This document shows positions 38,901-51,504 of a stretch of DNA of 64,000 bases, one piece after another; positions within the stretch are counted from its first letter, which is position 1; each line of letters opens with the position of its first letter. The position numbers and the translations under genes are program-made. Origin of the DNA: Vanilla planifolia (Eukaryota; Streptophyta; Magnoliopsida; Asparagales; Orchidaceae); contig CM043874.1 of assembly GCA_023846275.1 (NCBI GenBank), positions 24,401,630 through 24,465,629 on the forward strand. The letters run 5' to 3'. The notes beneath the pieces were generated by a model. The model saw only the letters and a list, made by a program, of their open reading frames with translations. It ran no database searches and was not told the DNA's origin.

Positions 38901-41900
38901 ATATTTGGATCTCAATTATTGACATACTTATCATTTTGTTTTTCATAATTTGGTAGTATCCAAAGATAATGAATCTTTTCATTTCAAAAAGAGAATGAAT
39001 ATTTCGTTATTCAATATTTAATTATCAATTGTAATAGTTATAGCTACTTAGAGTATGTACGAATTTTATTTAGTCAGTTTTAGATCTACTAAGGAGTAAA
39101 TCCTTAGATTTGAAGGTCATCTTTCATAATTTTAGATTAGATATAACCCCCATCTTAGTCCTAATAATAAATAATAAATATAATATCATTAACATAAACA
39201 ATATATCATTGGTATCATATCTTGAATTAATTATAAGAACTTGCACAACTATTGCAAATGAACGATGATTTAAAAGTTAAGAATTGACGGTAATCAATAA
39301 ATCTTGAGCTAATTCTTCTTTTGTTTGTACATTATCGTTTTTCCATTACACATCCTTTGGTAACTTTAAGATGTGTAATCATCACTTGTTTCTTTTCTAA
39401 GACCTTTGAAAATACTACTCTGAGTTCTATTATATGCCTTCTATATCAGTGGAAATTAAGACCAAAATTCAACTAATTTTATTTATTTGCTCTGGACTGA
39501 GAGAAGTTAAACAAAACCTTTTTTTTGGATTTTAACAATTTTCTTTCATGAACCTCTGAAAGTTTTCAAGTTGATAAGATTAAAAGCTTCATTACAGGTG
39601 TAGATAGTGAGATATAAATTTCATTGCCAGCTTTCTGAAAAATGGCTTCATACCTTGTAGGGTGTGGAACTTGATCTTGAATCCTTCAAAAGATTGTCAA
39701 CGGAATATGCAAAAGCAAAGGAAGAAGCTATCATAGGTATCTGTTTTAAATAATTTCCTCCATTTCACTTGGTATATGCAAGAGCTAAAGTAATGATATT
39801 TTGAAGCATTCAAGGCATTCAGTCATTTAACTTAAGAATCATAGTACTGTAATTTTTATGTGATATCATATGTTTTCTTTTGACATAAGATACAACTTAT
39901 ATTCATGCAAAATCTGCTGCACTCAGAAACAATTTTTTTATTTAAATATGAAATTTATGCAAATATCTTGTCAATCAAACTTTCTCATGCAACTACGATA
40001 CTGTTATGTATTCTTCTGCCATCAAGACTTTGCCTAGCAATGTTGAACAATGCTGTATTATTTGAAATAAGAAGTTATCATTACTTTCACGAAGATAGAC
40101 AACCCTGCTGAATAAGTATGTTGTCCTTGGTTGTGAACCCACTATGTAATATGGAGCTTGCATTAACGTGTTGCATATACAAATAAACTCATGACATATA
40201 ATGTTTTCAGAATGTAGAATTGATAAATTCTTTCAGTGAATCTCATCCACACAAAATCTAGTCTTATTTTACTGAAGTACTCCAAAAGATTGTTTGTTCA
40301 GTTGAACTCATTCTGTTCTTTTTATTAATTTTTTATCATAGTGTAAATTCTAGTTGAGTTGGGTTATTTTTGGGTCTTCCTGGATCTTGGGTTACATTCC
40401 TACTCGATATGAGATGATTAAGATTAGACTGAAAATTGACTGAGTATTGAGTTACAGGAGCAATTTGCCATCCCTACCAACTTTCTTTGAAGCTAAAGCA
40501 TCGGGGCCACAACTAGTTCTTGAACTTATTGATAACAGTTTGAGTAAAGCTTGTATGTCGTCTTTTAGCTAAGTTGTGTGGCTAATATGATTTTTGGAGC
40601 AGTAAATAGAAGTGAATAATTTTATTTACTGTAATTAAATAATTGTATTCGAGTCTAAGCTCTGAGTGAAAGTTGACCTATTATTGAGTTACAGAAGTAA
40701 TTTGTCATCTGCAATAAGTTTCATTGAAAATAAAAGGTTGGGGCTGCATGTAAACTAGAGAACTTCATGAACTTATAATTCAGAGAACTTCAGCAACTTG
40801 TTGATGACAATATTTTGAATAAATCTTATATAATTTTTAGTTAAGCTATTGAGTGACCAATGTGACTTTTGTAGTAATAGAAATAGATAAATTTGAACAT
40901 TAGGTCATTTTTTCTTATGTTTGTGTAGAAGGATCATTTGAAGATCAAAATGTAGCTGTATGATATACTTCTGTAATACTTTTTTAGCAGCTACTAAATA
41001 TTAATTGTGGTAGTTCTATTCAAATTTCATTTATGTACTTTAAATTATGTCAGATAACTATGATGGAAGCTTATGTTGAATAAATGTTAAACATATTGTT
41101 TATTTAAGGTCAAAATTGTTATGATATTTGAGTTTGGGGATTAAAAGACATATTAGGCATATGATGTCTATTAGTATGAAGGTTAACTAGTATGTTTTTG
41201 CTTGTTGATGATTACATATGCAAAAACTTTTTAACCATCTTATGTACATTTAGGCAATATTGAAGCTTTTTATAGCTTGAATCAACTAGAAAATTAATAT
41301 TCTTCTGCAAGATTTTACGACTTTGAATATGTTCAACATTGTCTCAATCTTGATGGGTACATAGATATATATAAACTTTAACATGGTAGTTGTTAACGCT
41401 TGGGAAAAACAGGTGTTGATATAGAATCGAGAGGCTTAGATACCACTTTGATACTCTGCAAAAAGGATGGTTATTGTTTACGATGAGGATGGTGGTGTAG
41501 TTGGAGGCTTGGGTTGCGGATAGGATGTATATTGTTATGTTTCTTGAAGCTGAACTTTGTAGTTTGGAAGTTCTCATAGCACGTGCACAAAAGGAAGGGT
41601 GATCCTAATCAACTGAAGACGGCATCCAGAGTAAATATATAACTGAAATTAGAGGTAAAACAATTGGGAGGTGAATATTAAATAGGTTAACCCAAGCTAA
41701 TTTTTGGAGTCCATGAAGCCTAGGGAAGCAAGAAAAAGGAAAAAGGGATGTTTAGCCTTTTGTCATAGCTTTAGAGGTCTTTAACAGGAGTTGGTCCTGA
41801 AAATTAAACGGAAAGTTGAGTTAGAAGTTGGAAGCTGAAAGTTGTAATTTTGCTAATCTAACTTATTCAAACAATCATTTATTGTTTGTGTTGAGAAACC

Positions 41901-44900
41901 GAGTGGTCATAGTATCAATTCAGGAGAGGGGATGCTCCATCTCCCAGATACACAACCTCACAATAAAAAGATAGGTTCAATATCATGTGATAGGATTGGT
42001 TATGGCAAATGGTATTTTGATTGTGAGCGTGACATGGAGGAGTGCAAGAAATTTAGAGAAATAGTTGGTTGACTTTTATATAAGAAGGAAAGCTGCATGA
42101 ATGAGACAGTCATGAAAAGATGCCTAAGCACTAGAATCTCACTAGAGGTCCTTAGAAGTAAAGCATCTTTAAATCTACCATTTCCAATCTCTTATTCATC
42201 GTTCACAAGGAGAAGGGCCCATTAACATGATTTATGTCATTTTGGGAAGTTGTTTGACATTGTCATGTTCTTTCACATTGAAGAGGCTATCTACTTGGTA
42301 TCTCCTAACTTTCCTAATAAGCTCCCCATAACCCTAGGTTTTGCTCACCTTCTGCCACTTTGGAGTATTTGTGATGATTTCATCATTATGATTATCAACA
42401 TTACCAAGTTAGAGGTCTTGAAGTTACTCATTAAGCTTGGAAGTTCTACTAATCTTTTCTTTTTCCTTGCTTTTGAGAGAATGAACCTTAGAAAGAACTT
42501 ATGGTCCCTTATTTAGTTTTTTTGGGGGTGGTAGTTTGACTCCAGGGAATTTTTGTGCCTCGCATTGGGCAAAGTTTAGTGATGCATAGGATGGAATTCA
42601 TCATCATGAGATTCAACTTTGATTACAATTGCATCTTGACAAGGGTAATCTCAAATCAATTTGGGATCATATTCTCCATGATGCATCTTCAATTGATGTT
42701 CTCAAAAACCTTTAGCTTTGTGACAATTGGGGGTGGGTTTATTTAATCTTAAGGTGTTACTTTAGCATCCTAGAAGGAAATTTAGAGTTGCCTACAAGCA
42801 ATGTTAAGGAGAGTGTAGAACCTTAGAGTGGCATTATATCAAAACTTTTTGACCAAAAATATACCTCTAATACTATACTTCATTTGATCTTAATAAACAA
42901 TATAAGGTTGCCACAATATTGCTCTTGATAGATTATTCTGACATCTTTGTGTGGTCATTGATAGATATGGAAGGAGTTAGAAGAAAAGTAGCTAAACATT
43001 GTTGCATCATAAAACATGGGTCAATTTTTGTGAAACAAAAGAAAATACCTTTTAAGCATGACAAATAAGAAGCCATCAACATCCAAATGGAAAAACTGCT
43101 CAAATTTGGGTTCAACCTAGAATGGCTTGCCTAGTAGCACTAACTTAACACTTAAATAGTGTTTTTTTGGAGAACTCATATTTGTTACCCAAGATCATTG
43201 GCTTGGTAGTCTTCACAATAGGATATTGGTTGCTAAATCTCCTTGATACTTTTTGAGAGTATTATCAAATTATGATGATAAAGGTCCTTCGACATTTTTA
43301 AAGAAATAACAGTTTGTGCAAATCTCATAAGAGGGAGGTGAATTGTAGGTTTTAAAATATTTTTGTTGTTTTTTAAATTTTTAGATCATATTTATTTTAA
43401 AAAAAGTCTTTAGAAAAAATATTTTTTTATAAAAAACATTGATGTTTAAATTTATATATATAATTTTAAATTTTTATAATTAAAAAAATTGAAAATGTAT
43501 GTCAACATTTTTATGTGATTTGGTTCAAACTATAATTTACATCTATTCTTAACCGAGGTCGAGAAAAATTCTACTAAAAAAATTATAATTTGAGGTTTTC
43601 TTTATGGTTAACTTTCAACTTACTAGCTTTTGTAGGCTCAATTATAGCTTGGGCTTCTGCGATCTAAACCATTGGTTTTTTAATGAAATCAAATTGAGCT
43701 TGAGCTCTTGCAAATGTCAGGCCACCTAACTCAAAGAGGAAAAAAAATATAGTAAGAAAATTTTTGATTCAAAGTATATCTTCTTATGCTTGTTGTTGAA
43801 TAGAGTAAGACATAAAAAAGTCAAAATTATGAAGAGAAATAAGAAAATGAAAGCTTAGAAGTGTTAGGCTTGGCTGGAATTTGGCATTTTGAGAAATACT
43901 AAGTCATAGTGTGCTATAGTAGATTTTATATTAATGGAATATCACGTAGTGTTCTATTGAGATCTCAAAGCTTGGTTCACATTTATTGGCTATTTTATTC
44001 ATGAAGGTTGAGTTTTTATAGAAAATTTTTGATTATGATTGTTAGAAAGTTAGGAAAAAACACACTTAGAGGCTGTTGTCGAACAACTTAAAAACTCTTT
44101 TTCAAACAACTTGTGCAACGACTCGAATAATGTCTAGTGAAATAGCCATTAGACGGGATTAACTAAAGTCGTTGGATCCAATCAAAGAAGATCTAGACTA
44201 TTAGATCAACGAATATAAAAGCGGTTGAATTATGGATTGTTGGATCAAAACAAATTAGATCTGGGCCATCTGATCATATCAGATGAGATCTGGATTGTTC
44301 GATTTATCAAAAATAAATATGGGAATGATCTCAGTCATAGGATTCAAAATAGAGAGATGGACTTTCAGATCAAAGATAGATCATTTGCAAAGGCGGAATC
44401 AATCATGACGGCTTGATCGGGCTTGTTGAATGGACAGTAAGACAGATCATGATCCTTGTTTAAGAGGAGGATTTGATCTCTATCGTTTTATTGCGAAAAT
44501 GCACGATCTGGCTTCGTTAATTCTCTCGTAGCTTGGGAGCATATAGGCACCGATGACTTTTGTCTGACATTGCTAAAATGTATCAGCTTGTCGTTTATTA
44601 AGCTTGTTGCGTACGCATTATGTGAGTTGGTACATGGGGTTAGCTCCCCCCTTGTGTGCTCGGAATTTCATCACTTAGGCCACTCGCATACACGTAGAAT
44701 TACGGGTTTTTATTTCCGGTTCTACCCTCCCCATTGCACACTTCATATAAGTCTTACACGATTCGATGCTTCCTTTGCCTTACCCCAATCGGGTTCAAGA
44801 CTGCACGCGCACCTTGACCAAGTTCGGTTCCGACCTAACTTGGTTCCAGTTGATCTCTTGACCCATGGCTTCCTAGGCCCACTCGAGTTTGGTTGGCCCA

Positions 44901-46693
44901 AGTGCTTTGCATTGGGGCCATGTTGGGGGTTGTAGCTTAGGATATATTTTTTTCTTTTTTTAAAATTATAAAAAATTAATATAATTATTTTTGATAGATT
45001 TTTATTTTTCTAATTTGATCAAAATTTAAACTTAATATGAAATTTAGTAAAGATGCATAAGATTTAATCAAATAGTTGTGATTAAAAGAAGTAATTAGGG
45101 TTGGTTAAGTGAATGAAAATAGAATTCTATATATTTCATAAATCAAGAAAATGATTGAATAATTAAGATGCTTAGTATGGTTTGAAAGTGATATAAATAA
45201 AAAATGTTCTTTATGATTGATAATTAACAAGTTAACATTCTATTTTATAATAAAAAAAATCCTTTTAATGTTGATGTGCATATCTTCAATCATTGAAGTT
45301 CGTTGAACATTTCAAGATGTTTTGACGACCACTAATTCATTATTTTCAAAATTATATAATTTGTTCTTCATAAATGAACCTGATTTATACTAAATAAATC
45401 TATTATAACAAAATATTTAATATTTATGACTTAACTCATCAAATACAAAGATGATGTAACAATTTTCTTATTCATGAAAAAGCAGAATTTGAATAAAGAC
45501 TTAGGAAACAATGCAACAGATGAAGATTGCTAAAGAATGAGGATGCAAATATGCCCTTTGCAGGCTTGTTTACATAGGGAAGCGTTGTTTGAATCAATGA
45601 AGCCTAGGGCCCAAAGAACAATTCGGAAAAAGAATATTTATCCATTTAGCACAGCTGTAGTCATCTTGAACAGATCATATGCTGAAAATTTGGGATAGCA
45701 ACTAGGTAGAAAGGAAGGTGGCTGAAAATTTGGGGTAGCAGCTAGGTAGAATGGAAGGTGCATCAGCAAGTTGTAGTTTATCTAGTGTAAATAATCTAAA
45801 TGTGAGTTTATGTAAACAACAATAGCATGCACACAAACAGCAAGTACATTTGATTTCCTTGAAGATTACTGTAGTGGATATCTAAGAACAAGAGCTAAAA
45901 AACAAGAAACCATGAAAATGAAATATTATTTACGCCTCTTCTAAATCTTATTACAACTTTTTGAGACATGTGTAGGTGCCTTCAAGTCATCTTGTCATTT
46001 TGTTTTCTTTCACTACAACAATTTTTTTAGGTTGTGTTTGACATAATTTTTATTGAAAGTTAAATTGATTAAAAAATTATTTAGAAAATAATATTTAAGA
46101 GTGTTATGTATTTATATATATATATCATGCAGGTAAAAAAGTGTTTTAAATTGTTAAAATAACATAATGGTATGTGTATTCCTTATTTTTTTTATGAAAT
46201 GAATAGAATTTGTTGAACTGTTTAATACTATTTAAAATAAGTATCTTTGTGATCAAAAGTGTATGCATAAAATTATACCAACTATTGTTCCATCCAAAAT
46301 TGAAACCAGAGCATTAAAGGAACCATCCATTTGCATTTCATTAATCAGTAAATAGTTAATTCTAGAAATCCAAGTTCGAGCTAACAATCCTGTCGTCTGC
46401 CTATATTTTGTCGAGGGATGTATTGCTATAAAATGCTACAAGTTAAACCATATGAGATAAACTCACTTGTCCTCTGTTGTTCTACAGAAGCCAGCAATTC
46501 TATGGATGTTGAAGACATAAAACACATAGCAGAGAACATAAGTCCGGCAAGTGAAACGATTGAAGAGCTGGTGGGCAAATGGGATGCCCAGAAGCAAGCA
46601 TTTTACCATAACACAGGAATGGGTCCCTGCTATCAAATAGTACCCGCTGATGCTGAGGGTTTTGCTGAGCTCGAACGCCTGTTGGATGAGTGA
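32981..46693 (+). CDS. SNAPC1: snRNA-activating protein complex subunit SNAP43/SNAPC1
   Basis: Subunit of nuclear SNAPc, which binds the upstream/proximal sequence element of snRNA genes and recruits Pol II or Pol III. Seven coding exons: 32981-33037, 33130-33256, 33423-33536, 33675-33873, 34043-34088, 39661-39736 and 46488-46693. They total 825 nt (274 codons plus TGA) with every phase consistent and all introns GT-AG. The protein starts MDLSSFKLDIDELVDDF. The SNAPC1-family domain covers about residues 20-150: MKRLWLAKKFSYIYEARP, LGGLYCLYCLYCTQP, FKIYLSLGELKVLKSL, HVVPALVKRMLDQNMFLFG. A charged C-terminal part follows, ending GFAELERLLDE. Introns 5 (34089-39660) and 6 (39737-46487) are unusually long and repeat-filled. 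The start is the first ATG in frame, just after the 32941 acceptor. Likely functional: no stop or frameshift in any exon. Confidence 0.9.
34556..34808. repeat. Purine-rich GAGAATAAG-type tract
   Basis: About 250 bp almost without pyrimidine runs on the plus strand, with repeated (A)GAGAATA(A)G(A/G)G and GGAGG words. It could be part of a small non-autonomous DNA transposon, but no terminal inverted repeats were identified. Confidence 0.5.
37334..38055. repeat. 361-bp tandem duplication in SNAPC1 intron 5
   Basis: Copy 1 is 37334-37694 and copy 2 is 37695-38055. Each begins GAATGTGC(T/A)TATTGTGAAT and closes with TATTTTAATAGATA. They differ at scattered positions only (for example CACCAAGGG versus CATTAAGTG), so the duplication is much younger than the retroelement relics around it. 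It is non-coding. Confidence 0.9.
42000..43135 (+). pseudogene. Tat/Athila-like Ty3/gypsy gag-pol relic in SNAPC1 intron
   Basis: Gag tail at about 42000-42090 (YFDCERDMEECKKFREIV, compare the HGHxTExC...L...I motif of Tat-lineage gag). Protease at 42373-42516 (DDFIIMIINITKLEVLKLLI, then GSSTNLFFFLAFERMNL; the GSS active-site motif is retained but the preceding Asp is missing). RT N-terminus at 42916-43130 (LIDYSDIFVWSLIDMEG, KVAKHC, VKQKKIPF, QMEKLLKFGF, EWLA). Stops and frameshifts are present and the rest of pol is absent. It is in the same orientation as the host gene. Its LTRs were not identified. Confidence 0.7.
43320..44940 (-). mobile_element. Probable SIRE/Maximus-like copia LTR, reversed
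   Basis: The left edge reads AAGAGGGAGGTGAATTG. Its complement CAATTCACCTCCCTCTT is the usual terminal motif of SIRE-type LTRs. At 43516-43580 comes GTGATTTGGTTC and then GAGAAAAATTCTACTA, resembling the GTGGTTCGG...GAGAAATTCCACTA wording common in the same LTRs. No exact ends or TSD were found. The 121-codon open frame at 44570-44935 has no family resemblance. Confidence 0.4.
45679..45760. repeat. 41-bp tandem duplication
   Basis: GGCTGAAAATTTGGG(A/G)TAGC...GGTAGAA(A/T)GGAAGGTG occurs twice head to tail within SNAPC1 intron 6. Confidence 0.85.
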
Positions 46694-46860
46694 ACAAGTA
46701 CTCTTGCAGAGTTCTTTTTGGCATACAAGTGAGTTTAAAAAGATATTTTTTAAATAAAGTTTTAGATAAAAGCATTTGTAGAGATTTTTATGGTTTTGAA
46801 TTCGAAAAATATAACTTCTGAAAAGCTGCACAAATATGCAAATAAAATAATATCTTTATA
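46694..46860 (+). terminator. SNAPC1 3' UTR and polyadenylation region
   Basis: AATAAA is present at 46753-46758, 60 bp after the stop codon. A second AATAAAATAA lies near 46840. Confidence 0.5.
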
Positions 46861-46878
46861 GTAGAAATTGTAAAAATC

Positions 46879-46915
46879 TTGACGTGCATTTTTTTTTTTT
46901 TTTTTGACGTGCATT
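46879..46915 (-). repeat. T13 tract between 12-bp direct repeats
   Basis: TTGACGTGCATT (46879-46890), then T13 (46891-46903), then TTGACGTGCATT (46904-46915). This looks like a target-site duplication around a bare poly(A) tail in antisense, that is, an almost completely 5'-truncated retroposon. Confidence 0.75.
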
Positions 46916-49631
46916 GGAGATAATGTAATTCATTCATAAAATGATATTAACTGTTTGTTTTGTCTTCAATTATCTGTATATTATCACGTAATGCAAAATA
47001 ACAGATTGCTAATTACTCGTTGAGCTAACAAAACTTAACGGATATAGGCACCATTTATTTCATGTGGGTGTGTTGGTGCATTGGCTTGCTTGCTTCTATC
47101 CATGGTTTGAGGTTACTACCATTGTAGTTATAACAAAGATTGCATAATTTGCCATAACTTTGCCTTTAAGCATATGTGGTTGTAAAAAGTTATTAAACCA
47201 GGTGGTAGAGTTCCTATTCTTTAGAGCAGCTGTCTTTGTTCGTCAATAATCAGCTGAATATAACAGTGTTTATAACTCTTTTTTGTGGATTTAGAGACCA
47301 GAATGAGAACAATAAGCATTAGTAACACTAAATAAGACAAGTTAAATGAATCATACGACGTTGTGACGTTTTGTTTATCAAATATTTTTTTAGTAGTTTC
47401 TTATCTTTGCCATTTTTAATCAACCAATTCCTCTATTTACTTAATGAAAATTCAAACATCTTGTACCTTATAAGTATATTAAGTGACATTTATTTAATAT
47501 GTTCATGGTATTTAAAATGTTTCTCTAAGCATAGCCACAATCAATATTAAATCTATTTTTTTAATATACTTATTTTTAATCATATTTTTTTGAATTAAAT
47601 TATTCATTCATCTCAATGTTTTTATTTTTATAATAATTATTCTATTTGTATGTTTGAATTTTATATTAATATTTGATATTATATATAACTATCAATTTCA
47701 TGATAAATTATTAATCTTCTAATAATATAGACTATTTTGTGTAACCTATTTCATCCTTATAATTTTTTTTATGTTTTGGAGCATAGATTAGAGGGATGAA
47801 TCTCAGTAATTATAATCTCTTAAATCTTTTCTATTCTTATGTTGACTATACTTATATTTTACATTCAATTTTAGATTTACTAATGTAAAAAACCACTCCA
47901 ATATCATCTTCATAACGACAATTGGACTATAGCTCCTTTAACCTTATCGATGGCTATAGCATCACAAAAAAAGGCATAGAAAGTTTGACTAATAAATATG
48001 TTTATAAATAAAGCTCATATACAAAGTTTTCAAGAACTTCAATTGTGATCAAATAAATCTTTAACAATTCTTCTTTTAATCCATACAATATTGTTTTATT
48101 ATTATATAGATCAAGAATAACTTTACTATGATACTTTTTTATTTGTTTTTAAGACTTTTCAAAATACTTCTCTTTGAATTATATCATATGATTTTTTTAA
48201 AATTAATGAAATCAAGGAAAGACCTTTTCTTAAAGAATAAGTATCAAAGTATCTTTTTCACACATTTATTCTATTATTTTTTAGAATAACATTAATGACT
48301 TTGCCAAAATATGCTTTCTTTTCGCATGCATTTCCACATATTAATAGAAATAACATTTTTTCCTAATCAATTTTTCATATTTGAAATTTTAAAAGCTTCT
48401 TATTTTGATCTTACGAATCTATAATAGAACTATATATTATAATTTTTATGAATAACTAAGGCTTTTACTTAATCAATCTTATTATAATTTCTATTAAAAA
48501 ATTTTGCAAAAATAACCATCCAAATATGGGGCATGTTATCTTATTATAAATAATAATTTTTTTTATCTTTCGTTGGTACATTTTGCTTTAGTTTTTCTTT
48601 CTTGCTTTCAAAAGCTTATTTATATATGGACATGAATCTTTTTTTGGGCAATTCCACTAGTTCATTTTACTATTAGTTTTCTATAGCCTTTGATAAGCAT
48701 ATGGGTATATCCTGCCCATCTTTAGCAACAAATTTATGGTAATAAATTAAAAAAAATCTTTTTCATAATAGGTATTATTGTTTTCCTAGGGTCTCATTAT
48801 GCTAATTTTTTTCCATCCAATTTTTTTTTTAATTTAGAACAACTTTTCCTTGAATCTTTTTCTTTTGTTTCTTATTTCCATCGCAAAAAAAATTCATCCT
48901 CTAAATTTTCGTTGATAATTCAAATCATAGTCAAATGATGATGAATGTCGGTGAATCACACTTAAGTCTTTTGAAGACAAACCTTCGAGGCTAGAATTTT
49001 AGGTTAGTAACTAGACGTCAGAACCCTCTGGCCAACTCCTTGACACTGGTTCCTTGAAGCCATTCTCTTGGAAATTAGTTTGTCAAGGCCAAACACTTTG
49101 TTGGCATAATTGTAGCTTCTTTAGATTAATGATGGACATGTGAGATTCAAATTAATCGATATAACTTATAACGAGTTTAGTAGTTATAACAACATTTGTC
49201 AAATCATTAATAATTAAACTTCTACTTCGTAGTTATAACTAATTTTGTTAAATCATTAATAATCAAATTTTTATTGATTGATTATAATTATCTTGTCTAA
49301 ATCAACAAGAGATACACATCAACCCCAAATGGTTAAAATGTTATAATCAAACAAGAGAATAATAAATGTAAATATACATGTGCAAAATGATTTCAATCAC
49401 ATTATCTACCCATATGTTCATTTCAAGACATAAATTCCAACCTATAAGATCACCACAACTTAAGCAACTCTAATCTGGTCCACTTTAACCACATGTATTT
49501 TATGGAGAAATCTTTTTTCTCTTTCTCTTCTTTTTTTCTTTTTCCTTAGTTATCATCAGTCTGTAAACATCAAATGTTGTCTCTTCCTCTCTTTCATTTA
49601 TAATCCACTTAGGATCTTAATAAAATAAGTT
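46916..49631. other. AT-rich intergenic DNA
   Basis: No coding region or repeat structure recognised on either strand. Confidence 0.45.
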
Positions 49632-51504
49632 TGATACATGATAATATGCTAAAACCTATTTTACCTCATAGATAATTGAGAAGGGCTTAGGTTCTAGCAA
49701 TATATTCGTACAAAGGAATATCCAAAGGTGTAATAGGTTTAGAATAAAAAATCATAGAATTGTTAGGCTAGGAATAACTATCCCAGAAGCCAAAGACTTG
49801 CATTGAAATTTAACATAAGAAATTTTAACCTAAAAGAAAAGTGGTTCAAACAGCACACTCAATTACTCGCATTGGTGATAAAGTAGTAAGTTACATACAC
49901 AAGTAGAGTTCGTAAAAGACCAAACAAGAAAACACATGGTCACATACATTAATGAGAAAATGTGACACAATGATTAAATTTTCTAAAATGTGAAATAAAG
50001 TGGTGGAGCACTTTCCTAGTGATTTGATAGCTCGTGAATATTGGATAATGTGAGATCTCCTATTTTGAGCTTTTTTCTTATCTTCTTAAAACATCTATAG
50101 AATCATATTGTTGGATTGTTTGTGCACAAAATGCTCATATAAAACAAAGTTTGTACTAGTACTTTGTTACTTTATAAAAAAATTCATCATCATTTATAAT
50201 AAGATGAACATTCCTATTTATAGAGAACTCAAGGGTATAATTTTGCTAAACTAAGAGTATGAAAAGAAATATTTTTATAATTCTAAAGAATATTTTAAAA
50301 TTCTAAAAGTCATCACGTTATAAAATAAATAATGAGTTTATCAAAAAAAATCTAAATTGAAAAGATGCAAAATGAATTAACGTAAACCAAATTGGTCATG
50401 CGTTTTAAGCAATGATAATGGCCACCAATAGGTGATGCAAAAAGTGTAACACAAGCTAAGAGTAGGCATGTCACTTCAGGTCTAGCTTTTAGGTCAACGT
50501 GGGTTGGTAAGAATCATCATGATTGACGGGTTGACGAATTCGTGGATCAGGTTTGTGCAGGTTGAGTAAATTAAGGGTTGGCGTGGGTTGAGCTGGCTGT
50601 GGCTACCACTACTGATGGTAGTGGTGATGATAACAAATGGTGACAGACGATGCAAAATAACAAAAATAGCCCAAAACTTGATTTTAAGCATTTTTAAAGT
50701 AAATTTCAACCAACTTTTATATCGACAGACTTATGGGATGGTTGAAGGGATGACTTGTATTGAATATAAAACTAAAATTATTTAATAAACTATAAATCAT
50801 TCTTTAATAGACTTAAACTAAACTATATATGTAAATAACTTGATAAACTAATAAAAAATAATAAATAAGGGTAAAGTGTAATTAACTCTTATAAAAATGA
50901 TAATAATGAAGGCTAATGAGAAATAGAAGGGCTAATCTTGGTATGACTTCAAGTCCAAATAGGATTAGTATGCCTTAAAATAGAACATCTGTGTGATGTA
51001 CTTGACACTTCTACGTCTTCCTCCTCAGGAAGGGAAAGATCTCAACTCCATGGAGTTAGGGTGAAATTTTTAATATTTCTCTAACATATCTAGGCTTAGG
51101 TGATGAAGTTCTTCTCTAATAATCCAAGTGTTATTAGAGCAGGATGGCCTTGTCAACATAACAAAAATTTTTGTTATGCTTGATCTTGTGTGAAATTGTT
51201 TGATCATCTAAGATTTATTCTACTTGATTTCTTAACTCATTGGAAGAGATTAATTATAATGGTGGGACAAGTTCACTCGAAAATGATGACAAGCTAAAAA
51301 GGCTCACCAGGTATTAAGTGTAATTCCTTATAAGGTAAAAGATCCTAAATATTAAAGGTAAAACTTATTTCATAATCTTTGGATAAATCTAAAATATACA
51401 TATTGATACTTAGTTTTTTCATAATTTTAAATGATCTAGCACCATGATAATGTAATTTCCTAAGGGTTCTCAATAAGAATCTCTTAAACCTAATAAGGAT
51501 CATC
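49632..51504 (-). mobile_element. 3' end of a minus-strand chromovirus (LTR, PPT, pol C-terminus)
   Basis: Same family as the 20.9-27.8 kb element. Read on the minus strand, it runs from the integrase C-terminus and chromodomain-like tail (51504 down to about 51031) to a polypurine tract (CTGAGGAGGA, about 51021-51030) and an LTR (about 51018 down to 49632, about 1.39 kb). Corresponding sequence at 25735-27794 aligns without large gaps. At 51505 the element sequence flips to the other strand. No 5' LTR is present. Confidence 0.8.

Larger units (their letters stand above)
34089..39660 (+). other. SNAPC1 intron 5, repeat-bearing
   Basis: 5572 bp, GTAAGT...TTGTAG. It holds a purine-rich tract (about 34540-34810, GAGAATAAG-like words) and a broken protein-like stretch at 35780-37200 that I could not assign. 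It also holds the 361-bp tandem duplication at 37334-38055. Nothing in it is needed to explain the host gene. Confidence 0.7.
39737..46487 (+). other. SNAPC1 intron 6, containing retroelement relics
   Basis: 6751 bp, GTATCT...CTACAG. It contains a plus-strand gypsy relic (42000-43135), a probable reversed copia LTR (43320-44940) and a 41-bp tandem duplication (45679-45760). Confidence 0.75.
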
